Shown: positions 26,217-35,499 of the stretch, one piece after another
Layout: each line of letters begins with the position of its first letter
How positions within the stretch are numbered: position 1 is the first letter of the stretch
From: Akkermansiaceae bacterium UBA1315
GTDB taxonomy: Bacteria > Verrucomicrobiota > Verrucomicrobiia > Verrucomicrobiales > Akkermansiaceae
Direction: 5' to 3'
NCBI GenBank assembly: GCA_002307065.1
Contig: DBTN01000004.1
Location: 35,061 to 90,080, forward strand
Length of the DNA stretch: 55,020 nucleotides
Notes under the pieces: model-generated
What the model was told of the DNA's origin: nothing
Seen by the model: only the letters and a program-made list of their open reading frames with translations
Database searches by the model: none
Translations under genes and position numbers: made by a program

Positions 26217-28403
26217 ATGCAGATTTTCGGCATCTCAAAGTTCGCGCGAGTTGGATGGGTCGCGTCAGGAATGGTCGCCCTTGTCGGAGTAGGTCCGTCT
26301 TTCGCCCAAGATGTGGCGACTGGTGAAACGGAGATTCTTGAAGAAATGGTGGTAACCGGCAGTGCGGACGCCAGTTCGACAGGACTGATCGAATCCTACG
26401 CCGGTGGGCAAGTGGCTCGTGGTGGACGGGTTGGCCTGTTGGGGCCTCAGGATTACATGGAGAGCCCGTTTTCCTCCACCAATTACACGTCGGAACTGAT
26501 CAAGAATCAGCAGGCCGCCAGTGTCGGTGATGTGCTGATCAATGATCCTGCCGTGCGGGTCGCTCGCGGTTTCGGGAATTTCCAGCAGCTTTACAAAATC
26601 CGTGGATTGCCGACGTATTCCGACGATATGACTTTTAATGGTCTCTACGGTCTTTTGCCGCGCCAGTACCTTGGGACGGAACTGATTGAGCGCGTGGAAG
26701 TTTTCCGCGGCGCAAACGCGTTCCTCAATGGTGCCGCGCCTGGGGGCAGTGCTTTGGGAGGAACGGTCAATATTTTGCCAAAACGAGCGAAGACCGAACC
26801 GTTTACCGAATTGACGACGGGGATCCAAACCGGTGGGCAGCTTTACGGAGCCTTTGATTTTTCCCGTCGCCTCAGCGATCAGCGGCTCGGTGTCCGGGTG
26901 AATGGTGCGTTGCGCGATGGCGACACCGCAGTGGATGGGGAGTCAACGAACCTCGGTTTGATCGGAGTCGGGGTGGATTGGCAGCAAGAAGATCTGAGAA
27001 TTTCTTTCGATGCGGGTTATCAGAATGTCGAGTGGGACGCGACGCAGCCGAGTGTCACCCTCGCCGCCGGGGTGCGAGTGCCCGATGCTCCGGACGCTTC
27101 GAAAAGCATCGCCCAGCCGTGGACGTATTCCGATGAGGAGGACTTTTTCAGTGTTTTGCGCGCGGAATATGATTTGGCCGAAAACTTGACCGTGTGGGGC
27201 GCGGTTGGCGGGCGTCTGAGCGAGGAGCGGAATTCTTTTGCGAATCCGACGGTGGTCGACAACGCAGGCACGACGTCCTCCTATCGTTTTGACAACGCCC
27301 GTGAGGACGAGGTGCGGACTGGCGAAATCGGGATTCGCGGTAAATTCGAGACGGGGCCGTTACTGCATGAGCCGAGCCTTTCGTTTAACGCCTACGAGCT
27401 GAAGTCGGACAATTCCTACGCATTTTCCAGCTTCGCCGGATTTGCCGGGAGTTTGGAGGATCCGTTCGAGGTGGAAAGGCCCGCCGCAACCGCCTTAGTC
27501 GGCGGCGATTTGAATGACCCGGACCTGACCCAGAAAACCGAGATGCTCAGTCTCGCCTTGGCGGATAAGATCACTCTTTTCAATGAGCGACTCATCCTGC
27601 TCGGGGGCGTCCGGTATCAGGAAATCGAGGAGACGAGCTACGATTACAACAGCGGAGCGGAGATTTCGAATTATTCGGATGAAGCGGTCACACCGGTGGC
27701 TGGGGTTCTTTTCAAATTTACCCCGAAAGTTGCAGGATACTTCAATTACATCGAAGGCCTTACCCGGGGCGAAGTCGCGCCCACGACATCGGGCAGCGAT
27801 TCCGTTGCCAATGCGGGTGAAGCGCTGGCACCTTATGAAACGCAGCAGATCGAGGTCGGGATGAAAGCGGACTTTGGCAAAATCGGTGGATCGCTCGGTG
27901 TGTTCCGAAGTGAAAAACCGGTGTCGGGCGTCGATGACGACTTGGTTTTCAAAGAACTGTATGATCAGGTTTATCGCGGGGTGGAGCTTTCGGTTTTCGG
28001 CGAGCCGGCGCAGGGTTTCCGGCTGCTGGGTGGACTGAGCCTGTTAGATACCGAGCGTGAGGGTAAGGATCAGATTGGTTCCCCGACGGTTCAGGTGAAT
28101 CTTGGTGCGGAGTGGGACGTGCCGTTTGTTCCGGGTCTGACGCTCGACGCGCGAGGAATTCACACCGGTTCGCAATATGCGGATACGGCAAATACTCAGA
28201 AGCTGCCGGACTGGACACGCTTCGATGCGGGGGCTCGGTATGTCAAAACGCTCACTAATGGACAGGTGGTCACTTTCCGCGCGCGGGTCGAAAACCTTGC
28301 CGATGAAAATTACTGGGCATCCGCCGGTGGTTACCCGGGTGCCGGTTATCTGACCGTGGGGGCTCCACGCACGCTGGTGGTCTCTGCTTCTTGGTCGTTC
28401 TGA
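26217..28403 (+). CDS. TonB-dependent siderophore receptor
   Basis: This 728-residue outer-membrane receptor has a signal peptide ending around residue 30 (SFAQ), the TonB-box-like EEMVVTGSA, a plug domain (SVGDVLINDPAVRVARG, YKIRGLP, VEVFRGANAFLNG, GGTVNILPKR) and a barrel closing in the terminal SASWSF. The plug signatures match the FhuE/FoxA-like siderophore branch. It is not a close copy of the receptor at 14859. Its stop overlaps the start of a PepSY gene by one base, giving a two-gene iron-uptake unit behind a strong palindrome. The start ATG 26217 has no Shine-Dalgarno sequence. Confidence 0.93.
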   Translation: MQIFGISKFARVGWVASGMVALVGVGPSFAQDVATGETEILEEMVVTGSADASSTGLIESYAGGQVARGGRVGLLGPQDYMESPFSSTNYTSELIKNQQAASVGDVLINDPAVRVARGFGNFQQLYKIRGLPTYSDDMTFNGLYGLLPRQYLGTELIERVEVFRGANAFLNGAAPGGSALGGTVNILPKRAKTEPFTELTTGIQTGGQLYGAFDFSRRLSDQRLGVRVNGALRDGDTAVDGESTNLGLIGVGVDWQQEDLRISFDAGYQNVEWDATQPSVTLAAGVRVPDAPDASKSIAQPWTYSDEEDFFSVLRAEYDLAENLTVWGAVGGRLSEERNSFANPTVVDNAGTTSSYRFDNAREDEVRTGEIGIRGKFETGPLLHEPSLSFNAYELKSDNSYAFSSFAGFAGSLEDPFEVERPAATALVGGDLNDPDLTQKTEMLSLALADKITLFNERLILLGGVRYQEIEETSYDYNSGAEISNYSDEAVTPVAGVLFKFTPKVAGYFNYIEGLTRGEVAPTTSGSDSVANAGEALAPYETQQIEVGMKADFGKIGGSLGVFRSEKPVSGVDDDLVFKELYDQVYRGVELSVFGEPAQGFRLLGGLSLLDTEREGKDQIGSPTVQVNLGAEWDVPFVPGLTLDARGIHTGSQYADTANTQKLPDWTRFDAGARYVKTLTNGQVVTFRARVENLADENYWASAGGYPGAGYLTVGAPRTLVVSASWSF

Positions 28404-29479
28404 TGAGAAAGCTGTTCTGGCGCTTGCACTCCGTGATCGGACTTCTGTCCGCTATCGGGTTGATCGTGATCGGGTTGACGGGGGTCGTCCTGGTTTTCAA
28501 TGAGGAAATCGATGCTCTCGTCGCTCCAGAGCTTCATCGCGTCGAGCCCACCGCTGCGAGTCGGCTGTCGATGAATGAAAGGGTCGCCGCCGTCGAACGG
28601 GAATTCCCGCGGCATGCGGTCACTGGCTGGAAACCGGCTGTCGATGTCCATGCGGCGGATGGCGTTTTTGTGATGCCGTTCGGCACCCGCGAGTGGCATT
28701 ATGTTACGGTCGATCCCTACCGGGCGGTCGTTCTTGGAGGGCCGCGTCTCAGCGAATCCACACTTAAAGGTTGGGTTCTGGAGTTACATTCCGCGTTGTT
28801 TTTGGGCGATATCGGCGTAGCGATCGCGGGGCTGTTAGGAGTGGCTCTTTGTTTTCTCGGTCTCTCCGGGCTTTGGTTGTATCGGCGGTTTTGGAAATCG
28901 ATCTTTCGCCTGCGTATCAAATCGAGCATGCGACTGCTGTTGGGAGACTTCCATCGGATGGTCGGTGTCCTTTCGGTCGTATTCAATCTGCTTCTCGGAT
29001 TTACGGGTGCGTTTTGGAATGTGTCTCACACGATCGAACATTTATCGGAGCCGCACGAATCGGAAGATGAGGTTTTATTTTCGACCAAGCTGTTTCCTGT
29101 CGGGTTTGATGTCGCTTCGTTACCGGGGCGGGCGAAGGAGCATCTGCCGGGTTTTGAAACGCATTACATCTCCTTTCCTTGGAAACCGGAGGGACCGTTT
29201 ACATTGTGGGGAAGCGCGGAGGACTCCGCATGGTTTCGCAGTCCCTACGGTTCCCAAGTTTCCTTCGATTCTCAAACTGGAGCATTTGTCTCGCTGCATG
29301 ATTTGAGAAAGGAAGGCCTGTGGGCGCAGGTGAAAGACAGTTTTGAGCCGCTGCATTTCGGAAACTTCGGCGGGCTGCCGATCAAGATCCTGTGGGCCGC
29401 AGCGGGCATGGCCCCGGGGCTCCTCGCCGTGAGTGGGATGGCGATTTGGTGGAAACGCCGGAAACCTCGCGCTCGTTGA
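28403..29479 (+). CDS. PepSY-domain inner-membrane protein
   Basis: This 358-residue member of the PepSY-associated membrane family starts at ATG 28403, overlapping the receptor stop (TGATG). It has four helices: about residues 10-32, 137-158, 187-208 and 327-348. Conserved histidines lie in RLHSVIG, ELHSALFLGD and GDFHRMVG, and the LHFGNFGG motif precedes the last helix. It resembles the first four-helix part of the 550-residue protein at 19117 and ends shortly after helix four with KRRK. The probable role is periplasmic reduction or release of iron delivered by the adjacent receptor, inferred from characterised relatives. Confidence 0.9.
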   Translation: MRKLFWRLHSVIGLLSAIGLIVIGLTGVVLVFNEEIDALVAPELHRVEPTAASRLSMNERVAAVEREFPRHAVTGWKPAVDVHAADGVFVMPFGTREWHYVTVDPYRAVVLGGPRLSESTLKGWVLELHSALFLGDIGVAIAGLLGVALCFLGLSGLWLYRRFWKSIFRLRIKSSMRLLLGDFHRMVGVLSVVFNLLLGFTGAFWNVSHTIEHLSEPHESEDEVLFSTKLFPVGFDVASLPGRAKEHLPGFETHYISFPWKPEGPFTLWGSAEDSAWFRSPYGSQVSFDSQTGAFVSLHDLRKEGLWAQVKDSFEPLHFGNFGGLPIKILWAAAGMAPGLLAVSGMAIWWKRRKPRAR

Positions 29480-29520
29480 GTGGAAAAGCAGACCTTGCAC
29501 GCACTTCCGCGCGGCTCGGA

Positions 29521-32217
29521 TCACCCGACCAATGTTCTTGCGGTTTGGAGGGTATCGATTTCCTCCAAGCCTTTATCGCGGCGGATGGCTTTGATGCGTG
29601 GGAAACGCAGGGCGAGGCCGGAGTCGTGACGGGTCGACGCGCGGATCGCATCGAAGGCGATCTCAAGCACGACGTTGGGTTCGACCAAATGTTTGCGCCG
29701 CTCGATCTTTAAAGTGTGGCGCTTGAAATGTTCGGTGAGATCTTCGATTTCGTCGTCGGTCAAACCGGAGTAGGCTTTGCCTAAAATACGGAGTTGGCCG
29801 GATTCTTCATCGCGGATCGCAAAGGTATAGTCGGACAAAACATCGGAGCGCTTGCCGTGGCCCTGTTCAGCGGCGACGACCACACAGTCTAGGGTCGGCA
29901 TCACTCCTTTCAGTTTGATCCACGATTTTCCACGGCGGCCGGGCGTGTAAACACTGGCCGGATCTTTCGCGATGAGCCCTTCGTGGCCTTGTTGGAGTGA
30001 GATTTTGAAGGCTGCTTCAATTTCCGCGGCATCCGCTGCGGAGTGCAGGCGGATGGTTTCGAAAGGCGAAGTAAGGTTCAGTGATTCAAGACGGATCCGC
30101 CTTTCCTGCAAAGAGAGGTTGAGCAAATCTTCGTGGTTCGACCAAAGCAAATCAAAGGCGATGAAACGCAGCGGCACCGATGAATCCTGGTCGGCGTCGG
30201 TGAGAAAAAGATCTCCGTTCACCATTTGTCGACCGAGGCGTTTTTGCAAATCCGCGAACCCGAGCTTGCGACCTTCGGCGAAGGCGATGAGTTCGCCGTC
30301 GATGATGAAATCTCCGGGTATGGTTTGCGCGGCGGTGAGAATTTCTGGAAATTCCTGATCGAGCGGTCGCAGGTCACGGGAGAAAATCGCGACTTCATCG
30401 CCGTGTTTATGGAGCTGGGCACGGATGCCGTCGTATTTCGGTTCCAGCCAAACCGGTGGAGGAAAAGGGAGCGTTTCGAAAAGCGGCGAGTCGCTTTCCG
30501 CGTCGCGGGCGAGCGGCGCGGCGAGCATGCATTTGATCGGAACCAGGGGTCGTGGGGACGCCTCATCGAGCCGCTGATGGCGAGCGAGCATGGCGGTTTC
30601 ACCGATGTCTCCGGTGATCATGTGGGCATGGCGGATTTCGTCCGGATTCGCGTTGAATGCGGCGGCGATCGCATCTTCGACCAGGCCTTCTTTGAGTCCG
30701 ATGCGGAGGTCCCCGGTTAGAAGTTTGACGACCGTTTCCCCTTCGACCGGATGAAGCGTCGCCAACCGGTTTGCGAGGCGTTGGATGCGATCAAGCGAGC
30801 CGGACGAAGAAAGCAAACTGAGGAAAAACGATTCCAAACCCGGGAGATCGACCGGTTCCGGTTTCAGCGGGATTTCCTGAAGGACGAGACGCGCCGTGCG
30901 GGCCGCATCGTTTTGGACCAGCGAAATTTCGCGGTAGCGTTCCTCGCGCACGCCGGGCAGGGAAATGAGTGCGCGGCGAAGTGCGGCGGAACCGGTGTGG
31001 AGCGCACGTCTCCCGCCACGGCGAGGAAGGGCTTCACCGGTGAGCCAAGATGCGGCGAGGCGCAGGTCTTGATCGCTTTCCAAGCTTCGGAGGTAGGCGG
31101 CGAGGAATTCGGTTTTGGCGACGCGACTGCTGGTTTCTCCGACGAGGCGGCAGAGATCGCCGAAATCCGCGAGGGCGCAAATCGCGCGGCTGTGACGCGG
31201 GCCACTGCCGGCGTTGGAGCGTTGATTCGGCTTGTCGATCGACAGCTCAAGTTGGTCGCCGCCCATCGCGCACCAAGCGTCGATGCCTTTTCCGCGCAAT
31301 TCACTGGCGAATTCCTGGGCGTAGCCGTGGACGGTGAGCACGCGTTTCGGGCGGACGCGTTGGACGCATTCCATCAGGCCCGGGTGATCGGCGTGATCGG
31401 AAAGCGGGATCACTTCATCGACGCGATAGCGGTATTTCGCGCCCGGTTGCAGCGCCCAACCGGTCAGCATCGCCGTGCGTTTCGCTTTCAGGCCCCGCAT
31501 GATTCGCGAACGAATCGCATTGGGCGGGGCGATGAGGACGTGTCCGGGCGGCGCGTGTCCGTCGAAAAGGACCGGCTCGGGAAGTGAGATACCGGTTTCA
31601 CGACAGGCGGAAGTCATCGCCGCGACGGCCGGATGAAGCAGCGCCGGGATGTCGTGCTCGGCGAGAAGCGCGAGTGCCTCTTGGGCTTTTCCGAGGGAGT
31701 AGCCGAGAAGGATCGGCGTCTCTCCGTCCGCAAAGGCATCGTGGACAAATCGGAGAATCGCCGATTCGACTTCCATCGGATTGGGAAAAACGAAACCGGG
31801 CAGGCCGAAGGTCGTTTCCAGAATCAGAGTGTCGGCCTGGAGGAAACTGACCGGTTCGGCGGTCCGGCCGCGACGCGTTTTGAAGTCACCGGTGAAAAGC
31901 AGGGTCGCATTATCCTTGATCCGGGTGACGTGGAGCATCGCGGAGCCAGCGATGTGGCCAGCGGGCAAAAGACGGAGCCGGAATCCATTTTCCACAATCG
32001 GCACATGAAATGGAGTCGCTTCGATCCGGCTTTCGGCCAGATGAAAGCGTTTCTGAACCAGGCTGGCCGTGACGTCTGAGCAAAGCACCGATTGATGTCG
32101 GGCGAAGTGATCGGCATGGGCGTGCGAGACGAAGGCCCGCGGTTTCGGATCCCATGGATCGAGCCACAGGTCGAGTTCGGGTAGATGTAGGCCGCGGGTG
32201 AAACGAACTTCGATCAA
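29521..32217 (-). CDS. Fusion of ligase-associated MBL-fold exonuclease and ATP-dependent DNA ligase
   Basis: This 898-residue protein joins two normally separate partners. Residues 1-330 are a metallo-beta-lactamase/beta-CASP nuclease with HAHADH at 32-37 and downstream GDFKTRRG, ILETTFG and LSDHADH elements, as in the ligase-associated DNA exonuclease. Residues of about 340-570 form the helical DNA-binding domain. The nucleotidyltransferase core has the adenylation lysine K594 in EPKYDGIRA, then DGELIAF, and GKSWIKLKG, with an OB domain to the end. In many bacteria these are two genes in an operon with a DEXH helicase and a calcineurin-like endonuclease; neither is seen here. A DNA end-processing and repair role is inferred from that system. 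The frame is continuous, so this is a true fusion. Confidence 0.93.
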   Translation of the reverse strand: MIEVRFTRGLHLPELDLWLDPWDPKPRAFVSHAHADHFARHQSVLCSDVTASLVQKRFHLAESRIEATPFHVPIVENGFRLRLLPAGHIAGSAMLHVTRIKDNATLLFTGDFKTRRGRTAEPVSFLQADTLILETTFGLPGFVFPNPMEVESAILRFVHDAFADGETPILLGYSLGKAQEALALLAEHDIPALLHPAVAAMTSACRETGISLPEPVLFDGHAPPGHVLIAPPNAIRSRIMRGLKAKRTAMLTGWALQPGAKYRYRVDEVIPLSDHADHPGLMECVQRVRPKRVLTVHGYAQEFASELRGKGIDAWCAMGGDQLELSIDKPNQRSNAGSGPRHSRAICALADFGDLCRLVGETSSRVAKTEFLAAYLRSLESDQDLRLAASWLTGEALPRRGGRRALHTGSAALRRALISLPGVREERYREISLVQNDAARTARLVLQEIPLKPEPVDLPGLESFFLSLLSSSGSLDRIQRLANRLATLHPVEGETVVKLLTGDLRIGLKEGLVEDAIAAAFNANPDEIRHAHMITGDIGETAMLARHQRLDEASPRPLVPIKCMLAAPLARDAESDSPLFETLPFPPPVWLEPKYDGIRAQLHKHGDEVAIFSRDLRPLDQEFPEILTAAQTIPGDFIIDGELIAFAEGRKLGFADLQKRLGRQMVNGDLFLTDADQDSSVPLRFIAFDLLWSNHEDLLNLSLQERRIRLESLNLTSPFETIRLHSAADAAEIEAAFKISLQQGHEGLIAKDPASVYTPGRRGKSWIKLKGVMPTLDCVVVAAEQGHGKRSDVLSDYTFAIRDEESGQLRILGKAYSGLTDDEIEDLTEHFKRHTLKIERRKHLVEPNVVLEIAFDAIRASTRHDSGLALRFPRIKAIRRDKGLEEIDTLQTARTLVG

Positions 32218-32289
32218 ATCTCTGATAGGCTAGCGGAGGATTTGAGTCTTCGCCAAGGCAATCTGGATTTTTGGGGGGAAATGCGGGAA

Positions 32290-32454
32290 TTAATAAACCG
32301 GAGCGCCGGAGTAATCGTCGGAGCTGCTTTGACCAGCACCTTGGATTTTGTTTTTCGTCCAAATGAACCCTTGTTTGGTGTCGCGACCGATGCCGATCAT
32401 CGTGTTGCAGGAGCAAAGGGGGAGAAACGCAATGACAATCAAAATGATTTTCAT
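32290..32454 (-). CDS. Entericidin-like small lipoprotein
   Basis: This 54-residue protein starts at ATG 32454 and has a hydrophobic signal peptide ending in the lipobox LCSC (acylated cysteine at 16). It is followed by CNTMIGIGRDTKQG, which matches the CNT-GIG-D pattern of entericidin A/B lipoproteins. The remainder is short and polar (SSSDDYSGAP). Entericidins are small membrane lipoproteins linked to stress or programmed lysis; here only the sequence resemblance is visible. It is encoded between the ligase-fusion gene and the divergent transporter. Confidence 0.72.
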   Translation of the reverse strand: MKIILIVIAFLPLCSCNTMIGIGRDTKQGFIWTKNKIQGAGQSSSDDYSGAPVY

Positions 32455-32578
32455 GACCCCTAGCTACCCGCAGTGAATGATTTAGAAAAGTTCAAAATCA
32501 GGAATCCCGGAGAGTGCGGAGGAATTACCGGTTGCCGGAAGACGGGTGGAACGCTTAGGTGGCGGCGTCCGGTTTGCC

Positions 32579-33583
32579 ATGAGTCGAATTTCCAAAGCTG
32601 CATCATCTACCGGTTTGTGGATTCGTGGGAATGGATTTTTGTTGGCGCTGGGGGTCGCGGTGATGGCCGCCTTTGCATTTCCCGATGGCGGCGCGCGCGG
32701 AGGGGTTTTGAATCCGGAGTGGATCAACAATGGGGGGATCGCGCTGATCCTTTTTCTGCAGGGGCTTTCGCTAGCGTTTGAAAAGATCCGCGAGGGCGCG
32801 GGAAATTGGCGTCTGCATTTGATCATTCAGGCGTTCACTTTCGGGGTTTTTCCGATCGTTGGGCTGGTGATGGATCAGATCGTGCCATTTTTTTGGAGTG
32901 GGCAACCGCAGGCGATCCGGGACGGATTTTTGTTTTTATGCGTGCTGCCGTCGACGGTTTCGACCTCGGTGGTTCTGACGGCAGTTGCTCGGGGAAACAC
33001 CCCGGGCGCGCTTTTTAACGCGGCGCTCTCGAATATCGCGGGGGTGATTTTGACCCCCCTGTTGGTGCATTTGCTGATGACGGGAACGGGCCAGGCGTCG
33101 ACCGGTTTTGGGCCGTTGTTGATGAAGATCACTTTGCTGACCTTGCTGCCGTTCGCGCTCGGAATGATGATGCGGCCGCTCGTGAAAAATCGGGTGGATG
33201 CGAATAAAAAATGGATCACGCGAATCAGCAACGCGGTGATTGTTTTTATCGTGTATTCGGCGTTTTGCGATTCGGTGAAAGAGCGAGTGTGGGAAAAATA
33301 CGGAGCGTTGCAGACCGGTGCGACCGGTTTGGTGGTGGTGCTGCTTTTTGCGGGGATCTCCTTGTTGGTCTACGGCGTCTGCCGGATGGCCAAGCTGAAT
33401 CGAGAAGATGCGATCGCGGCGTATTTTTGCTCGGTGAAAAAAACGTTGGCGATGGGCGTGCCGCTGGCCGCGTTGATTTTCGGAACCGGTGGGGATCTTT
33501 CGCTGATCCTGCTGCCGATCATGTTATACCATCCGCTGCAGCTTTTTGTGAATGGCGTGCTGGCGAACCGGTGGGGGAAATGA
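32579..33583 (+). CDS. Bile acid:sodium symporter family (SBF-like) membrane transporter
   Basis: This 334-residue protein starts at ATG 32579 (a GTG further upstream is in frame but less likely). It has nine to ten hydrophobic helices over the whole length and the family's hallmark broken helices (CVLPSTVSTSVVLT, NAALSNIAGVILTPLL). Length and segments match the SBF-like/DUF4137 branch of putative Na+-coupled anion transporters such as YfeH. Substrates of this branch are largely unknown. It stands alone; a bidirectional terminator follows 30 bp later. Confidence 0.9.
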   Translation: MSRISKAASSTGLWIRGNGFLLALGVAVMAAFAFPDGGARGGVLNPEWINNGGIALILFLQGLSLAFEKIREGAGNWRLHLIIQAFTFGVFPIVGLVMDQIVPFFWSGQPQAIRDGFLFLCVLPSTVSTSVVLTAVARGNTPGALFNAALSNIAGVILTPLLVHLLMTGTGQASTGFGPLLMKITLLTLLPFALGMMMRPLVKNRVDANKKWITRISNAVIVFIVYSAFCDSVKERVWEKYGALQTGATGLVVVLLFAGISLLVYGVCRMAKLNREDAIAAYFCSVKKTLAMGVPLAALIFGTGGDLSLILLPIMLYHPLQLFVNGVLANRWGK

Positions 33584-33613
33584 TCGAGCACGCAAGGGCG
33601 CTGTGCCCAAGAA

Positions 33614-33647
33614 AAAAGCCCGACCGCCGGTGGGCGATCGGGCTTTT
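33614..33647. terminator. Bidirectional terminator between the transporter and tsf
   Basis: Arms AAAAGCCCGA (33614-33623) and TCGGGCTTTT (33638-33647) form a 10-bp stem with A- and T-runs at its feet, serving the two convergent transcripts. Confidence 0.9.
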
Positions 33648-33661
33648 CCGAGAGGTGTGAC

Positions 33662-34528
33662 TTATTCGCCCAAACCGAAGCGGACGAAACGGGTCACCGT
33701 GATGGTGTCGCCGAGTTCAGCGCTTTTTGCTTCGAGCAGTTTGGTGATCGTGTAGCTGTCGTCGCGGACGAAAGGTTGCTCCAGGAAGCAGCTTTCGGCG
33801 AAGAACTTGCCGATTTGACCCTTGAGGATGTTCTCGATGATATTGGCAGGCTTGCCGGACTCGGCGAGGCGAGCGCGGTAGATTTCCAATTCGTTGTCGA
33901 CGACTTCTTTCGGGATATCATCGCGGGACAGGCCTTTTGGAGCGGAAGCGGCGATGTGAAGGGTGAGGTCTTTCACCAATTCGCGGAAGGCGTCTTGGGA
34001 AGCGGTTTCGGATTTGGTGGTGCCGACTTCGAGAAGAACGCCCACTTTTCCACCGAGGTGGATGTAAGAAGTGACCACGCCGCCCGGAGCTGCGTCGAAA
34101 CGGACGTATTTGCGGAACTGGAGGTTTTCACCGACTTCAACTACCTTCGCCTTGATGGTGTCTTCGATGTTGTATTCGCCGTTCGAGAGGGCGAGGGCGG
34201 CAGGGAGGTCCTGAGCGTCCGAGGCTGCCAATTTATCGGCGATTTCGGTGACAAAGGCTTGGAAGTTTTCGTTGCGGGAAACGAAGTCGGTCTCGCAGTT
34301 GATTTCGAGAAGGAGACCGGATTTTCCGTCGGCGGAAACGCGGGAGGTGATCACGCCTTCGGTTGCGGCACGATCGGTCTTGGTGGCGGCCTTCATGATG
34401 CCACGCTCGCGGAGGAGTTTGATGGAGGCTTCGATATCGCCGTTGGTTTCAGCGAGGACGCGTTTGCAGTCCATCATGCCGGCGTTGGTTTTGTCGCGAA
34501 GTTCTTTAACGATTGATGCAGTGATCAT
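33662..34528 (-). CDS. tsf: Elongation factor Ts
   Basis: EF-Ts exchanges GDP for GTP on EF-Tu. The 288-residue protein has the N-terminal UBA-like segment VKELRDKTNAGMMDCKRVL, the core motif ETDFVSRNENF that contacts EF-Tu, and the standard coiled-coil/dimerisation region. It lies 78 bp behind rpsB in the usual bacterial order; a terminator-like hairpin occupies the gap, so its expression may be tuned relative to S2. The start has no Shine-Dalgarno sequence. The gene contains no ACCGGT palindrome, unlike most of the window. Confidence 0.98.
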   Translation of the reverse strand: MITASIVKELRDKTNAGMMDCKRVLAETNGDIEASIKLLRERGIMKAATKTDRAATEGVITSRVSADGKSGLLLEINCETDFVSRNENFQAFVTEIADKLAASDAQDLPAALALSNGEYNIEDTIKAKVVEVGENLQFRKYVRFDAAPGGVVTSYIHLGGKVGVLLEVGTTKSETASQDAFRELVKDLTLHIAASAPKGLSRDDIPKEVVDNELEIYRARLAESGKPANIIENILKGQIGKFFAESCFLEQPFVRDDSYTITKLLEAKSAELGDTITVTRFVRFGLGE

Positions 34529-34555
34529 AGGAGAAATATAGTGAGCGGTTGAGAG

Positions 34556-34592
34556 AAAAAAAGGGGCGGTCTGCCAAAGATGACAGCCGCCC
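34556..34592 (-). terminator. Attenuator/terminator hairpin between rpsB and tsf
   Basis: On the minus strand, GGGCGG (34592-34587) pairs with CCGCCC (34569-34564), extended by an inner CTG/CAG pair, and is followed within two bases by seven T residues (34562-34556). It has the form of an intrinsic terminator inside an operon, so partial termination after rpsB is likely. Confidence 0.75.
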
Positions 34593-34606
34593 GCTTCGAG
34601 GAAAGA

Positions 34607-35290
34607 TTAAGCTTTGCGGGCCGCGATCATACCATCGACCAAGTTTTGGAGGATGATGCGGATCGAGCGAATGGCGTCGTCGTTGCCCGGGATCGGGAAT
34701 TGAACGAGCGCTGGATCGGCGTTGGTGTCGACGATTGCGATGATTGGAATATTCAAGCGGCGAGCTTCGGCGACGGCGATCGTTTCACGAGCGGAATCGA
34801 CGATGACCACAGCGTCAGGCTTCTTGTCCATGTCACGCACTCCGCGAAGGTTGCGGAGGAGTTTTTCGCGCTCGCGGCCGAGGGCGGCGAGTTCCTTTTT
34901 CGACATGGCCTTGAATTCAGGCTGTTTCTCGATGGTTTCGAGATACTTGAGGCGTTCGACCGACTTGCGGACGGTTGCGCTGTTGGTGAGCATGCCGCCC
35001 AACCAGCGATGGTTGACGTAATGTTGACCGGTTGCTTCCGCAGCTTCGCGGATGGCGTCTTGTGCCTGGCGTTTGCAGCCGACGAAGAGAACCTTTTTGC
35101 CTTTTCCGACGAGGTCGGAGAGGAAATCCGAAGCTTTATCAAGCTGCTGGACGGTTTTCTCCAAGTTGATGATGTAAATCCCGCCTTTGTCCTTCATGAG
35201 GAAGGGCTTCATGCGTGGATTCCATTTTTTCGTTTGGTGGCCGTAGTGGACGCCGGCGTCCACCATCTCTGAGATGAGTTCGTTGATCAT
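34607..35290 (-). CDS. rpsB: Small ribosomal subunit protein S2 (uS2)
   Basis: This 227-residue S2 has the signatures DAGVHYGHQTKKWNPRMKPF near the N-terminus, HRWLGGMLTN in the middle, and PDAVVIVD and IVDTNADP further on, matching uS2 throughout. S2 binds the head of the 30S subunit late in assembly. It is the first gene of the rpsB-tsf operon. The 209 bp upstream (35291-35499) carry its promoter and leader; I could not identify an S2-type autoregulatory structure there. There is no Shine-Dalgarno sequence before the ATG. Confidence 0.98.
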   Translation of the reverse strand: MINELISEMVDAGVHYGHQTKKWNPRMKPFLMKDKGGIYIINLEKTVQQLDKASDFLSDLVGKGKKVLFVGCKRQAQDAIREAAEATGQHYVNHRWLGGMLTNSATVRKSVERLKYLETIEKQPEFKAMSKKELAALGREREKLLRNLRGVRDMDKKPDAVVIVDSARETIAVAEARRLNIPIIAIVDTNADPALVQFPIPGNDDAIRSIRIILQNLVDGMIAARKA

Positions 35291-35499
35291 GAGTGAATTG
35301 GTTTCCCGTCTTGATTCAGACCGGGCGATTCTTGAAAACCTGCCGCGTGGGAGATCCCTCGGGTTTTCTTTGGTGAATAAGGCGGCCTTGGAAGAGGGGC
35401 GCGGAAAATGGGGAAAAGGCGGCCACTTGGCAAGGGAAAACCCATGCTTCGGGGAAATCGTAGGTCAAAGTGCGACCGGAAAGGGAAGGAGGTGAGCGG

